DNA of 64,000 bases from Pseudeuparius sepicola (Eukaryota; Arthropoda; Insecta; Coleoptera; Anthribidae). The translations under genes and the position numbers were made by a program. Every line of letters begins with the position of its first letter. Position 1 is the first letter of the stretch. Shown piece by piece: positions 1 to 12,765 of this stretch. The notes beneath the pieces were generated by a model, which was not told where the DNA came from, did not search any database, and was given only the letters and a program-made list of their open reading frames with translations. The stretch is taken from positions 25,374,901-25,438,900 of the forward strand of contig OY987299.1 of the NCBI GenBank assembly GCA_963920635.1, written 5' to 3'.

Positions 1-219
1 GAGTATTTTTGATATACTTTTATTAGTATTTTTTTTTTGAGAAAACTCATTTTTCAAATTTACTGTTTCGAACATGCCCCCTAGCGGCCGACCTACGAAC
101 TTAAAAATAATTTCCAGCGATTTTTCGTGACCACATTACTTAAGAAGATTTTTTCCCAAAGCTCCAGGACTATTAATTCCTGAGATATGGTACCTCTTCA
201 CCCTTAATGAAACACCCTG
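1..219. repeat. right end of a CAGGGTGT-type MITE, cut by the window edge
   Basis: The segment ends in AAACACCCTG followed by TA, the same terminus seen on complete Tc1/mariner-type MITEs at 23971-24313 and 30604-31067. The left terminus lies outside the window. No coding potential is visible. Confidence 0.4.
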
Positions 220-791
220 TACAGAAGTTTCGTTCGCAAAAACTAAATATCTTTGGATCGGTGAAGTCGAATTGTCAAAGAAAATCTGGCCCAAGTAATT
301 TTTCCAGATTACTCCACACCCTTTCCGGTTAAAGGAAGACTGTTGGTCCCCAACTCTAACTTTTCTCTCTCCGGTCGTTCAGCGCCTCCCGAAATGAGAG
401 TCCTGGAGGACGTTCTGACTTATTCAGCCTCAATTTACCGGCACTAATAAATGTGCCCCAAATTAATGGATTTTTATGGCTAGCGCCGCGCCGCTTTATG
501 TCCCTTTTAAGAGATTCAATTTCATTTGTGTATAGGAAAGGCGCGGCGACGGCCAGTCGCCACCGAGAGGCAAGGCATAAGGACTTTAGATATAACTCAC
601 ACATTAACTGTGAACGGAGAATCATCTGTGGTCTATGGTCTATAATTTTCGTAGTATAGGTAGTCTCCTCCTACCCCCACTCAGTCGGTATCTACTCCTC
701 CTCCTCCCACGAGGTAATGGCGGACATATTATATGGAGCCTAACATTTTGCCGGACTCCTATGGGTCTGCCATTTTCGAGTAAGATTCCCC
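220..791. other. unassigned sequence
   Basis: I see no convincing gene, repeat terminus or RNA. A C/T-rich stretch lies at about 660-715. Short open frames on both strands overlap each other and resemble no family. Confidence 0.4.
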
Positions 792-1782
792 CAGGGACTC
801 TTTAAAATAAGGGAACCCAGCATGTCACAGTCTATCACATAGGAAAAGTGAAGCCTTGAGGGGAAGTTTGTTTTCTGTATACTCCAAGGAGACCACATAA
901 GTGGGCTGGTACAAGGTTATGTTATATGTCAGTGCCCAACTGCCATCAGGTTATATGTGACATGCCAGTGCCATAGATTCTAAAGGAGGCAAAATATTTC
1001 CCATCATAATTCACTATTTTTAAGTTTTCTAACTTCCAGATAGTCAAGGTAATGCGGCCGCCTGTAGTAGTCCCAATAATTGCAACCAGATTTTTCTTGT
1101 CTCACCTTTAGTAATCCTACAATTCCCATTACGTGGGCATTACGTATAAGTAGGTAGTTCAATACAAATCGTATTTCAAAAATTTTAAATTATTAAGCAG
1201 GTAGCTTTAGTCAGGTCTTTTTTTAAACAGTTTTTATCTACAACTATAAGTTTATTTTACGTTTGTGAGGTACCTTGGGAGAGAAATAAAATTACAAAAA
1301 TTTTATAATGAGCACCGAGAAAAACTACATGATTAGAACTAAGTACAAGACCTAATCTTATTAGTCCACCCCGAAATCTGTTAAAGTTCTTTGGGTAGAT
1401 ACATTCAACAAGGGAAGAAAGTTCAAGTCTATACGTACCTATTATACCTACATATTACAAATGGTTTGAGGAACCTGGTAACAAGGTGTACATGCGACAA
1501 ATTCTCAAATAAGCAAAATCGGCACTGACTTACCATACTTATATTACTTAAATTCCTGGAAATAATTGCAGAAAATATAAAATAAATTTGATTCATTTGG
1601 CACTTGCCATATTCTGTGTTTGTTGACAGAACATTGTCAAGTCTAATTTTTAGAAATCATGGAAACCATTATTAATTAATTTTTACTAACAATCAAAGTA
1701 CCTGTTATATTCATAGATTCTCCAATAAAATTGCATACTTGGCATCATAGAGACCATTAGAATGAGGAAAGAAACGGCCCTT
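792..1782. mobile_element. truncated copy of a hAT-type non-autonomous element
   Basis: The left terminus CAGGGACTCTTTAAAATAAG and the following 200 bases match the complete element at 47777-48946 almost base for base. Similarity resumes at about 1625-1780 (GTCAAGTCTAATTTTTA and GAATGAGGAAAGAA). The copy loses similarity at about 1782, so the right terminal repeat is missing and no target duplication can be seen. It is non-coding. Confidence 0.6.
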
Positions 1783-2305
1783 ATTTATTTATTATATCTT
1801 GTAGATGCTCAATGCTCAATATATTTTTTAAGAAATATGGGAACTGGGAGAACTTTAAACACCCCATTGGCACGAGAAGCAGAATCTGTTGGCCTCCGCG
1901 ATGTCCAGACATGGCGCCCAACTATTTTTTTATTACGGGGTTATTTAGAGAAAAAAACTTGGGTAATGTGAAATGCCCGTAGAGAGTTTTAGGCAGGAAA
2001 GAGGAATTCTTGGTTTTTAAGAGTTTTAATTTAAATTTTTACTTTTACTTTTTCAGAATTGTTTTTATTAACGCCTCTGGGCAAGAAAACACATTTAAAA
2101 AAATTCCTGGCCTGAAATTCTTGGCATTATCCTCCGCTTGACAACACTGCGGCACGTAAGATGGCCATATCGGGGCACGCCCCGATAGTAAGTAATGGAA
2201 AAAAATATTAATATACCCCGTTTTTAAAACGGGCATTTTTTTAATGGATATGTCCCTGGAAGGTCACCGTTTGCGAAGTAATGATTTGGCATTACCACGC
2301 ATTCT
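1783..2305. other. unassigned, probably repeat debris
   Basis: GCCTCTGGGCAAGAAAA at about 2073 recurs at about 48302 inside the other hAT copy, so part of this stretch is repeat-derived. The inverted pair CGGGGC/GCCCCG at about 2169 forms a small hairpin. I see no gene. Confidence 0.35.
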
Positions 2306-3192
2306 GCGCTTTCTCAAAGGGGTGCATTTTTCGAAAATCTATATTATGCATTTTTTCGAAAAAAAAAATAACAGCAGGATTTTTCGGCATCCCTTAAAAT
2401 AGTCATGTAGTAATTTTGATGAAAAAATGTCAATTCGTTACTTTTCTGTGTGGTGTCAAACTTCGAAAAAGTCAATAATTCAAATTCCAGGGTGCCGTAA
2501 AATCATAAACAAATGTCGCCCAAGGCATCGACGTAAAATAAGGATTAATTAATAATTTTGCAAATGAGCGAAATAATTTCTGTTTGAATGTCGCTCATTA
2601 AAAATTTGGGCCACTTCACTAAAATTTCTAGAATTCTCACAATGCAGTTTAATTTCCATCTTTTATTGCAAAGTAAGTTTTCTGACATATTTGTTTATAC
2701 TGTATATTTGAATTTTTGCAGGAACTATTAAATTAAACGACAGGATTGTTTTTTCAATGATTACTTTTACTTTTTATTGAGTACAAGAATAATAAGCATT
2801 CTATATGAGTGTTCCACGAATTGAAATCTTGAACTTATTGTGAGTTGGATATGACAAATAATAAAAGAGAAGCGTAAAAAATGTATTTATTAAAAAGTAG
2901 GTACTTACTACATTTAGTTGAAATAAATAAATCTAATTTAAATTTAAAACGGTCAAAAAAATATTTTTTTGTTGATTAGTTTTGCATGTTGTTATTTTTT
3001 AAAAGCAAAATAACCTTTCACAAGTCTTACGAATTTGAATTATTCACTTTTCAAAGTTTGACACCACACAGAAAAATAACGAATTACACAGAAGTGGTAC
3101 ATGACCATTTTGGGGGATGCCGATTAATCCTACGATTAAAAAAGGCCTAGTATAGATTTTCCAGAAATGCTCCCTTTTTTAAGAAAACGGAG
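2306..3192. mobile_element. MITE with imperfect terminal inverted repeats of about 190 bp
   Basis: The left arm (about 2306-2490) contains TCTGTGTGGTGTCAAACTT. The right arm (about 3030-3192) contains its reverse complement around AGTTTGACACCACACAGA, and similarity continues outward to TGCATTTTTCG on the left and CCAGAAATGC on the right. The centre is AT-rich and non-coding. The exact ends and target duplication are unclear. Confidence 0.6.
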
Positions 3193-3457
3193 AAAAACCC
3201 TTGTCAAGGTTAGTTAGCTTAGTTGTCAGATTTATTAATCAGATCAAATAATCTTTAAGTTTTTATTTTTGCTTGTCCTAAGTAACTTTACTTTTATCTT
3301 ACAAAAAGAGACAAATAACCTAAATCTGATATTGTCAGTAGGTATAGGGTGTTCCATAAAGGAATACCAATATTTAAGGGGGTTAATCTGTGCATGATTT
3401 TAAGACAAAAATTTATGTACTTACACCTGGGCTCATTTTCGCTTTATTTTTGATATA

Positions 3458-4166
3458 CAGGAAGTTAAATTTTTTTAATGTTTTTTAACTAACTTCGTTA
3501 TTTCATTCAGATATTTATGGAAAAAGCGAATTTTGAGATTTAACCAGTGTCGCCCCAATTAATATGGCTATGAATAGTATATTGAGTGAAAAATAAAACG
3601 CCACTGCTTGTTTGAAAAACAAAAAAGTCTTAACGGTGCTTCTTTTTGTAATAAAAAACCTCTAAAATGTATTTAAAAAAAGTATATTTACAGTTGAAGT
3701 ATGTACTTTTTACACCTTTTACATAGATTCGTTAACAACTAGATAACTAATAACCAAAACTATGTTACAATTTGTAATAAAAAAGTAGATAGGTACTTTA
3801 AGTGTAAAACTACTTTATTTTCATAGTAATGGTATATAAACATAATATAGATAATTGTTGTTTATTTTTTTACCGAAAAACGATTCAAGATACGAAAAAA
3901 AGCAAAAGATCTTTTCTATTACAAAAAGAAGCATCATTAAGAAAATAATTGTTTTTGAAAAAACCAGGGCATATCATTTTTTCTTCATTCAAACTATTCA
4001 GGGTTATAATAATTGGGGCGCTACTGGTTAAAACCGAAAAATAATTTTTCTCTTAGAAGATGTGTCTCTACACATGGTTCACATCTACCAAGTTTTATAA
4101 AAAAAAAATATTATCTAGTTTCGAAGTTATTAAAAAAATTGTTTTTAAAAATCTTTAAACAACCTG
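3458..4166. mobile_element. Tc1/mariner-type MITE with TA target duplication
   Basis: It starts CAGGAAGTT after TA and ends AACAACCTG before TA. The arms stay complementary for about 200 bp, including CCCCAATTAATATGG against ATAATTGGGGCG. The centre is AT-rich and non-coding. Confidence 0.6.
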
Positions 4167-4796
4167 TATATAAAATACCTATATAAAACGAGAAATAGAA
4201 ACCTACCCTTTATATGGTTGGGCTAAAGCTGCATTATAAGAATATATTGCCTGTCCGGCTTACTTAGCGCCAAACACAAGAAAAGATGTTTCAGATTGGC
4301 GGGAAAATAGATGGATTTTTTCTCCAACAAAGCTGTAAAATAGCATAGTACAATGTTATATTACAATATGATCGAAGACAAAGGGAACGCACTGTCACTA
4401 ATTTCGAAAAACCGTCAACTTCCTTAGTCTCTTGCTAACAAATTCGCCATTCATTCGTTTGCCACAAAATGTTTATGCCTTCTCTCTAGATGGTATCGAA
4501 GAGCATCAACAGTCCTTTTTAAAATTTTCGCTTTAGATTCTGGCTCCCTCTGGGCGGATCGATCGCGGCGCGTTAAATTTATTTGATTGAAAGGCGCGAT
4601 ATGACGTGTTGAATGTTGCCTGCACAATTTTCCACCAGGAAATGTTTTGCTCAGCGAGCGTTCCCTTTTGATATTCGCTTGGATCAAATAAACGTCTACA
4701 TACATTCGTAGAAACAAATCTGTAACTTTCGTCGACAAGTTGTGGAGATTGTATTCAAAAACTGACAAATAGGTAGAAATTACAAGCAGACTCATA
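4167..4796. other. unassigned sequence
   Basis: A minus-strand open frame of 114 codons (4451-4795) ends next to the flanking MITE. It has no recognisable motif and I do not call it a gene. Confidence 0.35.
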
Positions 4797-5707
4797 CAGT
4801 GCCCGCCAAAAAGTTGGAACCATATGGGATTTTTTTTTATTTTTGGGCTAAGATGAAACTACTCTGGGGCGATCGTCTCTGCTTCCGAAAAGATTAGAAA
4901 TGAGATCATTAAACATCGTGACGTCATTTGACATACCTGTCAAAAATGACATTTAATTCAATAAATGGCCAAAATAGGTACGCTTTATTTGTCATTTGAT
5001 CGAAAAAAGTTATTTGAAAAAGTTGCTTGGAATTTTATTTTACCCCTATGTGCAAATTTTCAGTCAAAAATTCTAACAATGATATTTTTTTATTTTTTTT
5101 GCTAAAATATGAAAACTAATAAATTTCATTTTTTCGGAGTGCCATATTTGACTTTAGAATTGTTTGCCTATCATCCAAACGTGATATTTTTTAGTTTAGC
5201 TCAACTCAACTAACAAGGAGCAATTACATCTTGCAATACATTGTAACACAAAATAAATCGTCCAAAATTGCACCTTGTTAGTTGAGTTTTTCTTAAATCT
5301 AGCTGATTACGACCCAAAAGGGCCCATAACTAAAAAATATTACGTTTAGATGATAAGCAAAGATTTCTAAAGTCAAATCTGTCACACCGAAAAAAATTAA
5401 ATTTATTAGATTTTATATTTTTTTAAAAATTACAAATTTATCATTGTCAAAATTTGCACATAGGGGTAATATAAAATTCCAAGCAACTTTTTCAAATAAC
5501 TTTTTTTGATAAAATCACAAATAAAGCGTATTTTGGCAATTAATTTAATTAAATGTCATTTTTGACAGGTATGTCCAATGACGTCACGACATTTAATGAT
5601 CTCATTTCGAATCTTGTTGGAAGCAGAGATGATCGCCCAAGAGTAGTTTCATCTTAGCCCAAAAATAAAAAAAATCCCTTATAGTTCCAACTTTTTGGCG
5701 GACACTG
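4797..5707. mobile_element. near-complete palindromic MITE of 911 bp with TA duplication
   Basis: The element begins CAGTGCCCGCCAAAAAGTTG after TA and ends with the reverse complement, GGCGGACACTG before TA. The two halves stay complementary almost to a centre near 5245, for example GATCATTAAACATCGTGACG against GTCACGACATTTAATGATC. It is non-coding. The terminal sequence is of the Tc1/mariner kind. Confidence 0.85.
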
Positions 5708-5709
5708 TA

Positions 5710-6834
5710 TACGAATGTAAATTTTATGCCACTTCCATGGTGTTATGTTGGTAATTTACTCGACTTATATGTACCAGCCGCTGTAATTCAACTTTATTTT
5801 GATCGTGTCAGTTTATATATATTTTTAAATATACAGAGTGTCTACTTTTATAACTATACAAATCTATAAAATATTTATTTGTTGAGATATTCTTCCGAAC
5901 ATTTTTGAAACGTCTTAAAAAGTGCTTCTTTTGACCTTACTACCGTTGTCAAGACGCAAATACAGGTCCGGCTATACGAGTTTTTATTACCTCCGATAAA
6001 ACCATTTAGTCTAAAACCACACAAGAAAATTTTTTATACCCCCGATTTTCACTAAAACCGTTCATTTACAATCTGACACACAATTTATTTTTTTGTCGTT
6101 TCGAAACTAATAATCTAAATTTTGTGTCATGAGAAAAAAGTGCAACAAACCAGAAAACTTTTGTCAATGAGTCGAAAATTCGATATTTCAATGGCGTTTT
6201 TTAAATTTTTTAGAATTTGTTTTACTGCTGATTTTGCGCGTTGTTCACTAGAGTGGGTAAAATTTAGTTAGATATAGCTTTAAGCATTTTGGGTCTTCGT
6301 TTGCAATTTATTGTCTGACAAAGAGCTGTTAAGAGAATAAGAAATATACAGGTGCGGTTGAGGTCGAAATTTTCAGCTAGTGTAATTAAAATATCAAACC
6401 ATTTGAAAGTAATAGTGTGAAAACAGGCACATTTTTACAATAATATTGTTTCTTAAGCTTGTTTTAGAACACTTAAAATCCTATTAGCTTTTTTATTATA
6501 ACGACTCCCTTGAACCGGAATCCTTTCTGGAAACCATGCAAGTACTAAAATGGCAATCGAATCCCAAAGCCCTACCAATGGGAACTTGAACAATTTTTTT
6601 TATTTTTTTTTTAAATATATTTGCCTATCTATAGAAAGAGGGCACGTGCCAAATATCAGCTCTCCAATCGCAATATTAAATTTGCAATAAATAATTAAAG
6701 TTGTGACTGCAAGCTATTCATTTAAAATGACACGAAAAGCGCGAGAATGGTCTTGACGACACGCCGCTCGATCGATCGGAAGGCAGTGACAGGAGTGAAC
6801 GCTACACCGAACAGTTCGGCGCCCCATTTCCAGA
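5710..6834. other. unassigned sequence
   Basis: AT-rich sequence with no gene or repeat terminus that I can support. CGATCGATCGG at 6770-6780 is a short palindromic patch. Confidence 0.35.
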
Positions 6835-6842
6835 GGTCTGAT

Positions 6843-7343
6843 TATGGAGGGTAGAGGTAAGGAGCACCATCTTATATGGGTGTTCGATTCAAAAACTGTA
6901 GTCTAAAAGTAGTAAATAAGGATGGCGCTCGTGTTCTTCCCGGGTATGACCCGAACTTAGCGGTTGTAGTAGAGATGGGTAATTCGTTCATTTTACTACG
7001 ATCAAATCGATCGGTGACCGATTTCAAAAAAGATCAGATCATTTCGTTCGGCCTTAGTTCGTTCGATCGTCGGCCGTTCGATGTATGGACTGATGTGGAG
7101 TGTAATAACCGACTGCTTCATGATTGGATCGTTTCGATATGTTGAGATTCGGTCAATCAATACTTTAAAGTGATCGAATCTCAGTGATTCACGATTGACA
7201 CATGTCTAGCAGAGTGGAAAGTAGCAAAGTTCGGAGTGTAGATTTGGTACCCGAGGGCAACAGCAGCGCCATCTTAATGTAACGGTTTTGAGGGACAATT
7301 TTATAACACAGAGATGGTCCTCCTTACCTCTATACCCTCCATA
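6843..7343. mobile_element. hAT-type MITE, 501 bp
   Basis: The terminal repeats are TATGGAGGGTAGAGGTAAGG on the left and CCTTACCTCTATACCCTCCATA on the right, read as the inverse. The flanks GGTCTGAT (6835-6842) and GGTATGAT (7344-7351) agree at 7 of 8 positions, fitting an old 8-bp duplication. An 89-codon open frame inside (6876-7145) has no family resemblance and is probably fortuitous. Confidence 0.6.
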
Positions 7344-7351
7344 GGTATGAT

Positions 7352-8944
7352 CTAGGTCAAAGCCCAAGTTTTTTTAATTTTTTTATTATTATCTCTGCAT
7401 GCTACCTCTTATATTTATAACTGATTATCATTTTTAATAATAATAATTGGACAATGGTTATTATGAAGATTATTACTCACAATCTACTCCATAGTGTCTT
7501 TAAATTCAAAGTACCTATACTTACCTAATATGAAATTGTCGGTAGCAGGAAAAATGTAATACATTGCTCGATGGGTATGCTCTTTTTGATCTCGGAGATA
7601 GTTTTAAGGGCCGAGGCAACGCGGGCGTTAAACAACCTCCTCGGCCAAAAAGTGCGCTTACGTATCTCGCAATGTAAATGACTATTTAATACAGCACACA
7701 CTTTTCAAACGTTATCAACAATATTACGACTGAGACAGACGATAATAAGACGGATAGAAAAGGATAGGAGAGACGGAGAGAAAAGGATATGACGTTCTTG
7801 TTGCTCGGCCAGACGCCTCGGCAACTAAATTCCACATGAGTCATAAAAAGTTGAACTTTAGTGCCTTGGTACATAAATAAGTATTTTTTTGTGAACTGTG
7901 GTTTATTTAATGGCAATAAATTACGTTTGTGAACAATATTTTTCAAATTTAATTTTTGTGCAAGTTCCCCATTCGAGAGGTCCGACCTAGATAAGGATCG
8001 CGACCGGCCCGATGCCAATATTGGAAAATTAATCATTCATCATAGCATACGATCCTTTGTAAGCTAGCCACTTCAACGAAGACCAGTGACTGTTAATACA
8101 TCAATTTTTTTTAGTTGTTTATATATACGATTGTATGGGGTGACAAGGCTACACAGTATTTAAAAAAATGTCGGCCGGGATACCCCAAAAATAATATTAA
8201 AATACAGAAGTTTCCGTCAATATCAGGAAGAACATGTGGCAACTTCCACCGTATTCCCGTCGCAAGAATTTTCTGCTCACGCGCATTAGCTCCCTCTTTG
8301 CCGCTGTCAAAAGCCAAGCCTTGGCTAAAGTCAAAAGCAAAAACTAACTGGTCCTTATAAAATAAACATAATTTTTCTCCTTAGTTTACATTGCGACAAA
8401 TCCTTTCTCTCTTATTAGTAAAAAAGTGTTTTGGGCTCTTGTGCTTTGTTGTATGAATACCATCGACAACTCGACGATTATTTCTGCATGCGTTTCGGCG
8501 AAATCAATGACTGTCAAATCTTTCCTATTATTGCCAGGATCATTTAGATGTAACAAACACTTCTAGTATTGCTTTTTTCCAATACTAAAGCTCAGATTTT
8601 AGTTTTTCCCACGTTATAACTTCCACATTCATGTGATTCCAATTTTTGTTGATAAACAAAAGCACATATCATATCGAATTCGACATAGGTACACGTATAA
8701 TATAATGTATCCGAACATGGCTTAAAAAAACAAATCCATCTTCTATTTTCGCAAAAAGCCGGCCCACAACACGACGAAACAAATAATTTACAGCTTGAAA
8801 TATTTTGCCGTTTTTATCTCATTCGATATTTATGTCAGTTGCTGTGGTCAAATGCGACGCAACGGGAAAAAACGATCGATAAAGCGGCGTTGTCTGACGT
8901 CCGCCGACTGCCGGCGACTGACGCAAACACGAGGCATTTATGAG
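7352..8944. other. unassigned sequence
   Basis: A weak 12-bp inverted pair TCGCAATGTAAA (7667) / TTTACATTGCGA (8384) could bound an element, but no target duplication is present. A minus-strand open frame of 116 codons at 7686-8036 resembles nothing I know. Confidence 0.3.
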
Positions 8945-8955
8945 GGTGGTCCACA

Positions 8956-11120
8956 TATACGTAACTAGCGGGGGTCTAGGGGGGGCTTAGCCCCCCCTAA
9001 ATTTCTATTAGCCCTCCCTAAAATGTAAAGGATGTGCGAAGATATGCTTCTCGTAAACAGAATAGATCTAACATTCTGACAACGCAACGTTACGCAACAC
9101 GGCGAACACGCACGCGCTTTTTTAAATTCACCAGTTTCACGAATCGCTTGCTCTTGCGGAATCTTGCGCCTTGTGCCCCCACAAAATCCGACTGAAATTT
9201 AAACGCGCAAGCGAGAGCGAACACACCGTGCCTGCTGCCGAGAGAAAGAGAGACGAGACGGGCGTCGGAGAATGTACTTTTGCTGTGCCAGACTCCAGAC
9301 TTTTATTTTGTTATTCATCTAGTGTATTGTTGTTTCGTTATAATATGTACTATGTAAATAATCTTGCATCAGAAAATAGCAGACATTCCCAACATTTTTC
9401 TCTGGTTTCTACTCGGAAACCTCTACTTTTTCATAATGTTTTTTCTTAAATGAATTAAAAATGATTCAAAATTACCAGTAGATTGTAAGGTTGTTTTAGC
9501 CTCCAGATGTTATTTGGGCTTTATTGACTTTTTGCCCGGGCGCCAGGAGTGGTTTTTCTGGTCCAGAGTCTTTCGAGCCAGGGAGTTAGTGCAGGGGGTG
9601 AAATCAAACCAGCAATTAGTGTAACAAGTTTCCGTCTATTGAGAAATACAAACTTAATAATAAATGCTATGTACAAAAATAAAATAAAAATTAACTCCTC
9701 TTCCCGGCGGTCGGCAGTAGCTTTCTGAAAAGATCAGTACGTATTAGTACAAGATATAAGATACTAATAGGGCGGACAAAGCAGGATTAATACACGGGAA
9801 TCTACGACAACGGCAAGAGTCGGCAAGCTTCTACGTGCTAGGCGGGAAAATGGTTATTATCTAACTATATGTAAAGTACAAGCTTGGCGGCCGCACTTGG
9901 GTAGTCCCGATAATTGCAGTCGATACTCCCAAATAGCGGCCGGGTAGCGGGCGAAAATATATACAAGAAAGCGGTGTAAGATAGTCCCGATGGCAACTAC
10001 CGATCCTATCTTACTGCTACCATGCGGACAGCGGACTGTCGGTTTTCTATACGGGTCACAGCTCAAGCGGTTCGGCGGAATCAGGCTTCGAGTAATTGCA
10101 GGCACGAAGCAAGGTTCAGCTTTACCGGGTAAGCTTACTCCCAGTATTGGTCTGGCCTACCTAAGGGTTATAGCGTTGACTGACGTATTAATAAAGACTG
10201 CTCACGGCTGTCATGTTTGACAGTTCTCTGGCTCACCATGCGCTTCCCGGAGACAAAATACAATGCAAAGTACATTGTTGACCATAGGCGCCATCTTCTT
10301 TCCGGGACATGAAGCTATAGCCGTGAGAAATCTTATTAATACGTCAGTCAACGGTTATAGGCTTTCGACCCACAACGATCAGAGCGGCCGAGGATTTATT
10401 GCCGGGGGACTAAGGCCTGCCGGTTAGATACAGACCGTGGCGCCATCTATCGGCGGTTCGGGCGAACCAGTCGGGCAAGGCGGGCGGTGGGATCGCGAAT
10501 AATGACGACGGGCGCTACTTTTAAAGGCAGACGGAGGACTAGGGAGAAACGCGGGCTCGGGCTTACCTTGGAAATTATTGTATTAATTAGAGAAGCGGGG
10601 TAACTTCGTTACAAGATAGACCTATACATTATTTTTTGAAGCCTTAAAATAATTAACGTTTTTGGGTGTGGCACCTGAAGGGTGGTACAGGGTGATCCAA
10701 TCAGTAACGTATTTAGAAGGGCGGGACCGAACCCATTCCGGAATTTGAAAATATTCACTTCAGCTTGTAAATTTGAAGATGTTGGGATTTCCCAAGACTA
10801 ATTTTATATAATTTTTCTTCAAATTTTTAAAAAATTTCGCCTGCGGCGCATTTTTTAAAATTATTTTAAATGCCCTCGTAATTAATTACTATATACGTCA
10901 CAGAAGTGATCCAAACTCGTAGCCCCGGCCTACCATTATACAGAATGACATGTAAAAAATATACCTTTGTAAGTAGCGTACCGACTTTCAAAAATTTCTT
11001 CTTAATGGATTAAATAATTCCTTGTCGGGGCCCCGCATTTTCATGCGGCACCCGGCCTCGCAAAATCTTGAGCCGGTCCTGATCAGCCCCCCCCTAAAAA
11101 TACGACCTAGTTACGTCTAT
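8956..11120. mobile_element. DNA transposon-like insertion flanked by an 11-bp duplication
   Basis: GGTGGTCCACA occurs exactly at both borders (8945-8955 and 11121-11131). The element starts TATACGTAACTAG and ends CTAGTTACGTCTAT. G-rich and C-rich tracts (GGGGGGGCTTAGCCCCCCC at about 8979, CAGCCCCCCCCTAAAAAT at about 11085) lie just inside. The interior is non-coding and contains its own inverted pair near 10150-10372. An 11-bp duplication is unusual for hAT, so the class is open. Confidence 0.55.
10150..10372. repeat. inverted repeat inside the 8956-11120 insertion
   Basis: GTTGACTGACGTATTAATAA (from about 10174) is repeated inverted as TTATTAATACGTCAGTCAAC (about 10332-10351), with CACGGCT/AGCCGTG extending the pairing inward. 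The spacer is about 120 bp. It looks like a smaller fold-back element nested in the larger insertion. Confidence 0.6.
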
Positions 11121-11339
11121 GGTGGTCCACAAAGTTGAATTGAAAAAAGTGGAAAAATTCAGTTTAAATGATGATTATCTTACCATTTTTTAATAGGATA
11201 TCTTGAGGAATTTAAAAAATAAACAGATTATTCTTTGTAATAACGTTTTAACTGCTTACTATAAGTAGAAACTATATACCTAATAAATAATCCATGTATT
11301 CCCAAAAATGCCCTCGTATGAACCGAAACATAGTGGTCT

Positions 11340-12757
11340 CAGTGGCGGATACAGGGAGGGGCGGGGGGGGGGCGCGACCGCTCCCCCCCTTTTCTACAAC
11401 CAATATTATTGTAGGCGCACTGAGAGATTGCGTCCGCGGGGAAGCGGGGAGCGCGGAGAACGATTTGTCGCTATTGGCCGACTGCAACAGTGCAAAAAAT
11501 GCACCGCGCTTTCGTATTCGCAATTAAAAATAGAACCAAGGCGTGGTTCAGAGGACTGATTATCCCTAGGCGTGCGCGTTGAAATTTATAGTTTTGAAAA
11601 CTTCTTAGTATTATTAATTTCGACGCGCACGCCTAGGGATAATCAGTCCTCTGAACCTCGCCTTGGTTCTATTTTTAATTGCGAATACGAAAGCGTGGTG
11701 CATTTTTTGCACTGTTGCAGTCGGCCAATAGCGACAAATCGTTCTCCGCGCTCCCTGCTTCCCCGCGGACGCAATCTCTCAGTGCGCCTATACTTTACAA
11801 CCGGAGTGTTATTAGTTAATCTAAAAACGCTCTTTAGTTGTACACTAGAAATAAAAACATTTCTTAATTTGGTAATACAAGGTTGGCAGCAATGTTTTGG
11901 GCGCCTACAGGGACGTATTTAGCGTGTCCAGCAAAAATGTCAGAACTTGTGACAGATGCCTAACTTTAACCTTTGATATTCGATCCCTGTATATGTGGCT
12001 CTAATCTAACTTCAAACACAGAAACTATAACTATAGCCTGTTTCTATGCTTCAAAGAACAGAGTTTAATGTTAATTTCTATTTATTTAAATTTATGATTC
12101 GTGTGCGAGTAAAATGTAAATTCTGTTGATTGCGGCCCTGTCCTCCGTCACCTATCAATAATATCAATATGGCCGCCGCTTAGGGAATTCTAGGGACATG
12201 AAATATTTGCCTGTCACAATCTAGTGTACAATTGAAGAGCGTTTTTAGTATATTTTCCTCAGTTTCTCAATAAAGCTTGTGCTGGCAATACCAGTTTCCC
12301 GATAAGCAATGCCATCGGCGGAAATAAATTTTTCTTCACTTAAGAGAATTAAAACTTGGTTACGTACCACTATAGTCCAAGACAGACTAAGTAATTTAGC
12401 CCTATTTAAATATACACCGCACAATGTACCCATAAATGAAGAAAATATCAGTTTGCGCGAAAGAAGAGAAAATATGATTTTATTTTGTGATAAGTACATT
12501 ATTTTTTTAGATCTAAAGAATTATTGTTCCTTTTTGTGATTTTGTTTTGTTATGTTTATTATTTAAGTTTTTTTTTATTTTGTTTGGGTAAACATTTTTT
12601 TTTGTTTTTTTTTTCTAGAGAAATAAATTATTTTATTTTTCACAAAAATACATATTACCTTTATTCGAAAAATTGCCTTTAACCTGGCCCCTCAGGAAAA
12701 ATTTTTACCGCACCGCCCCCCCCCCCCCCCGTTTAGATTTGCCTGGATCCGCCTCTG
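11340..12757. mobile_element. hAT-type non-autonomous element, 1.4 kb
   Basis: The termini are CAGTGGCGGATACAGG (left) and CCTGGATCCGCCTCTG (right), a typical hAT terminal repeat. Flanks AGTGGTCT (11332-11339) and AGTGGTGT (12758-12765) agree at 7 of 8 positions. G/C homopolymer runs lie just inside both ends. No transposase is present. It contains a long palindrome at 11411-11790. Confidence 0.75.
11411..11790. repeat. long palindrome, arms about 176 bp, loop about 29 bp
   Basis: The left arm 11411-11586 (GTAGGCGCACTGAGAGATTG onward) pairs with the right arm 11616-11790 (ending CAATCTCTCAGTGCGCCTA) with few mismatches. It is GC-richer than its surroundings. Open frames on both strands here are mirror images of each other and are not genes. 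Confidence 0.85.
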
Positions 12758-12765
12758 AGTGGTGT

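Noticed and set aside
6876..7145. 89-codon open frame as a gene
   Set aside because: It sits inside a hAT-type MITE (6843-7343) and resembles no protein family.
7667..8396. Element bounded by TCGCAATGTAAA inverted repeats
   Set aside because: Only 12 bp pair, and there is no target duplication or other copy in the window.
11294..11922. Several overlapping open frames of 77-116 codons on both strands
   Set aside because: They lie in the palindrome 11411-11790 and its borders and mirror each other; no domain is visible.
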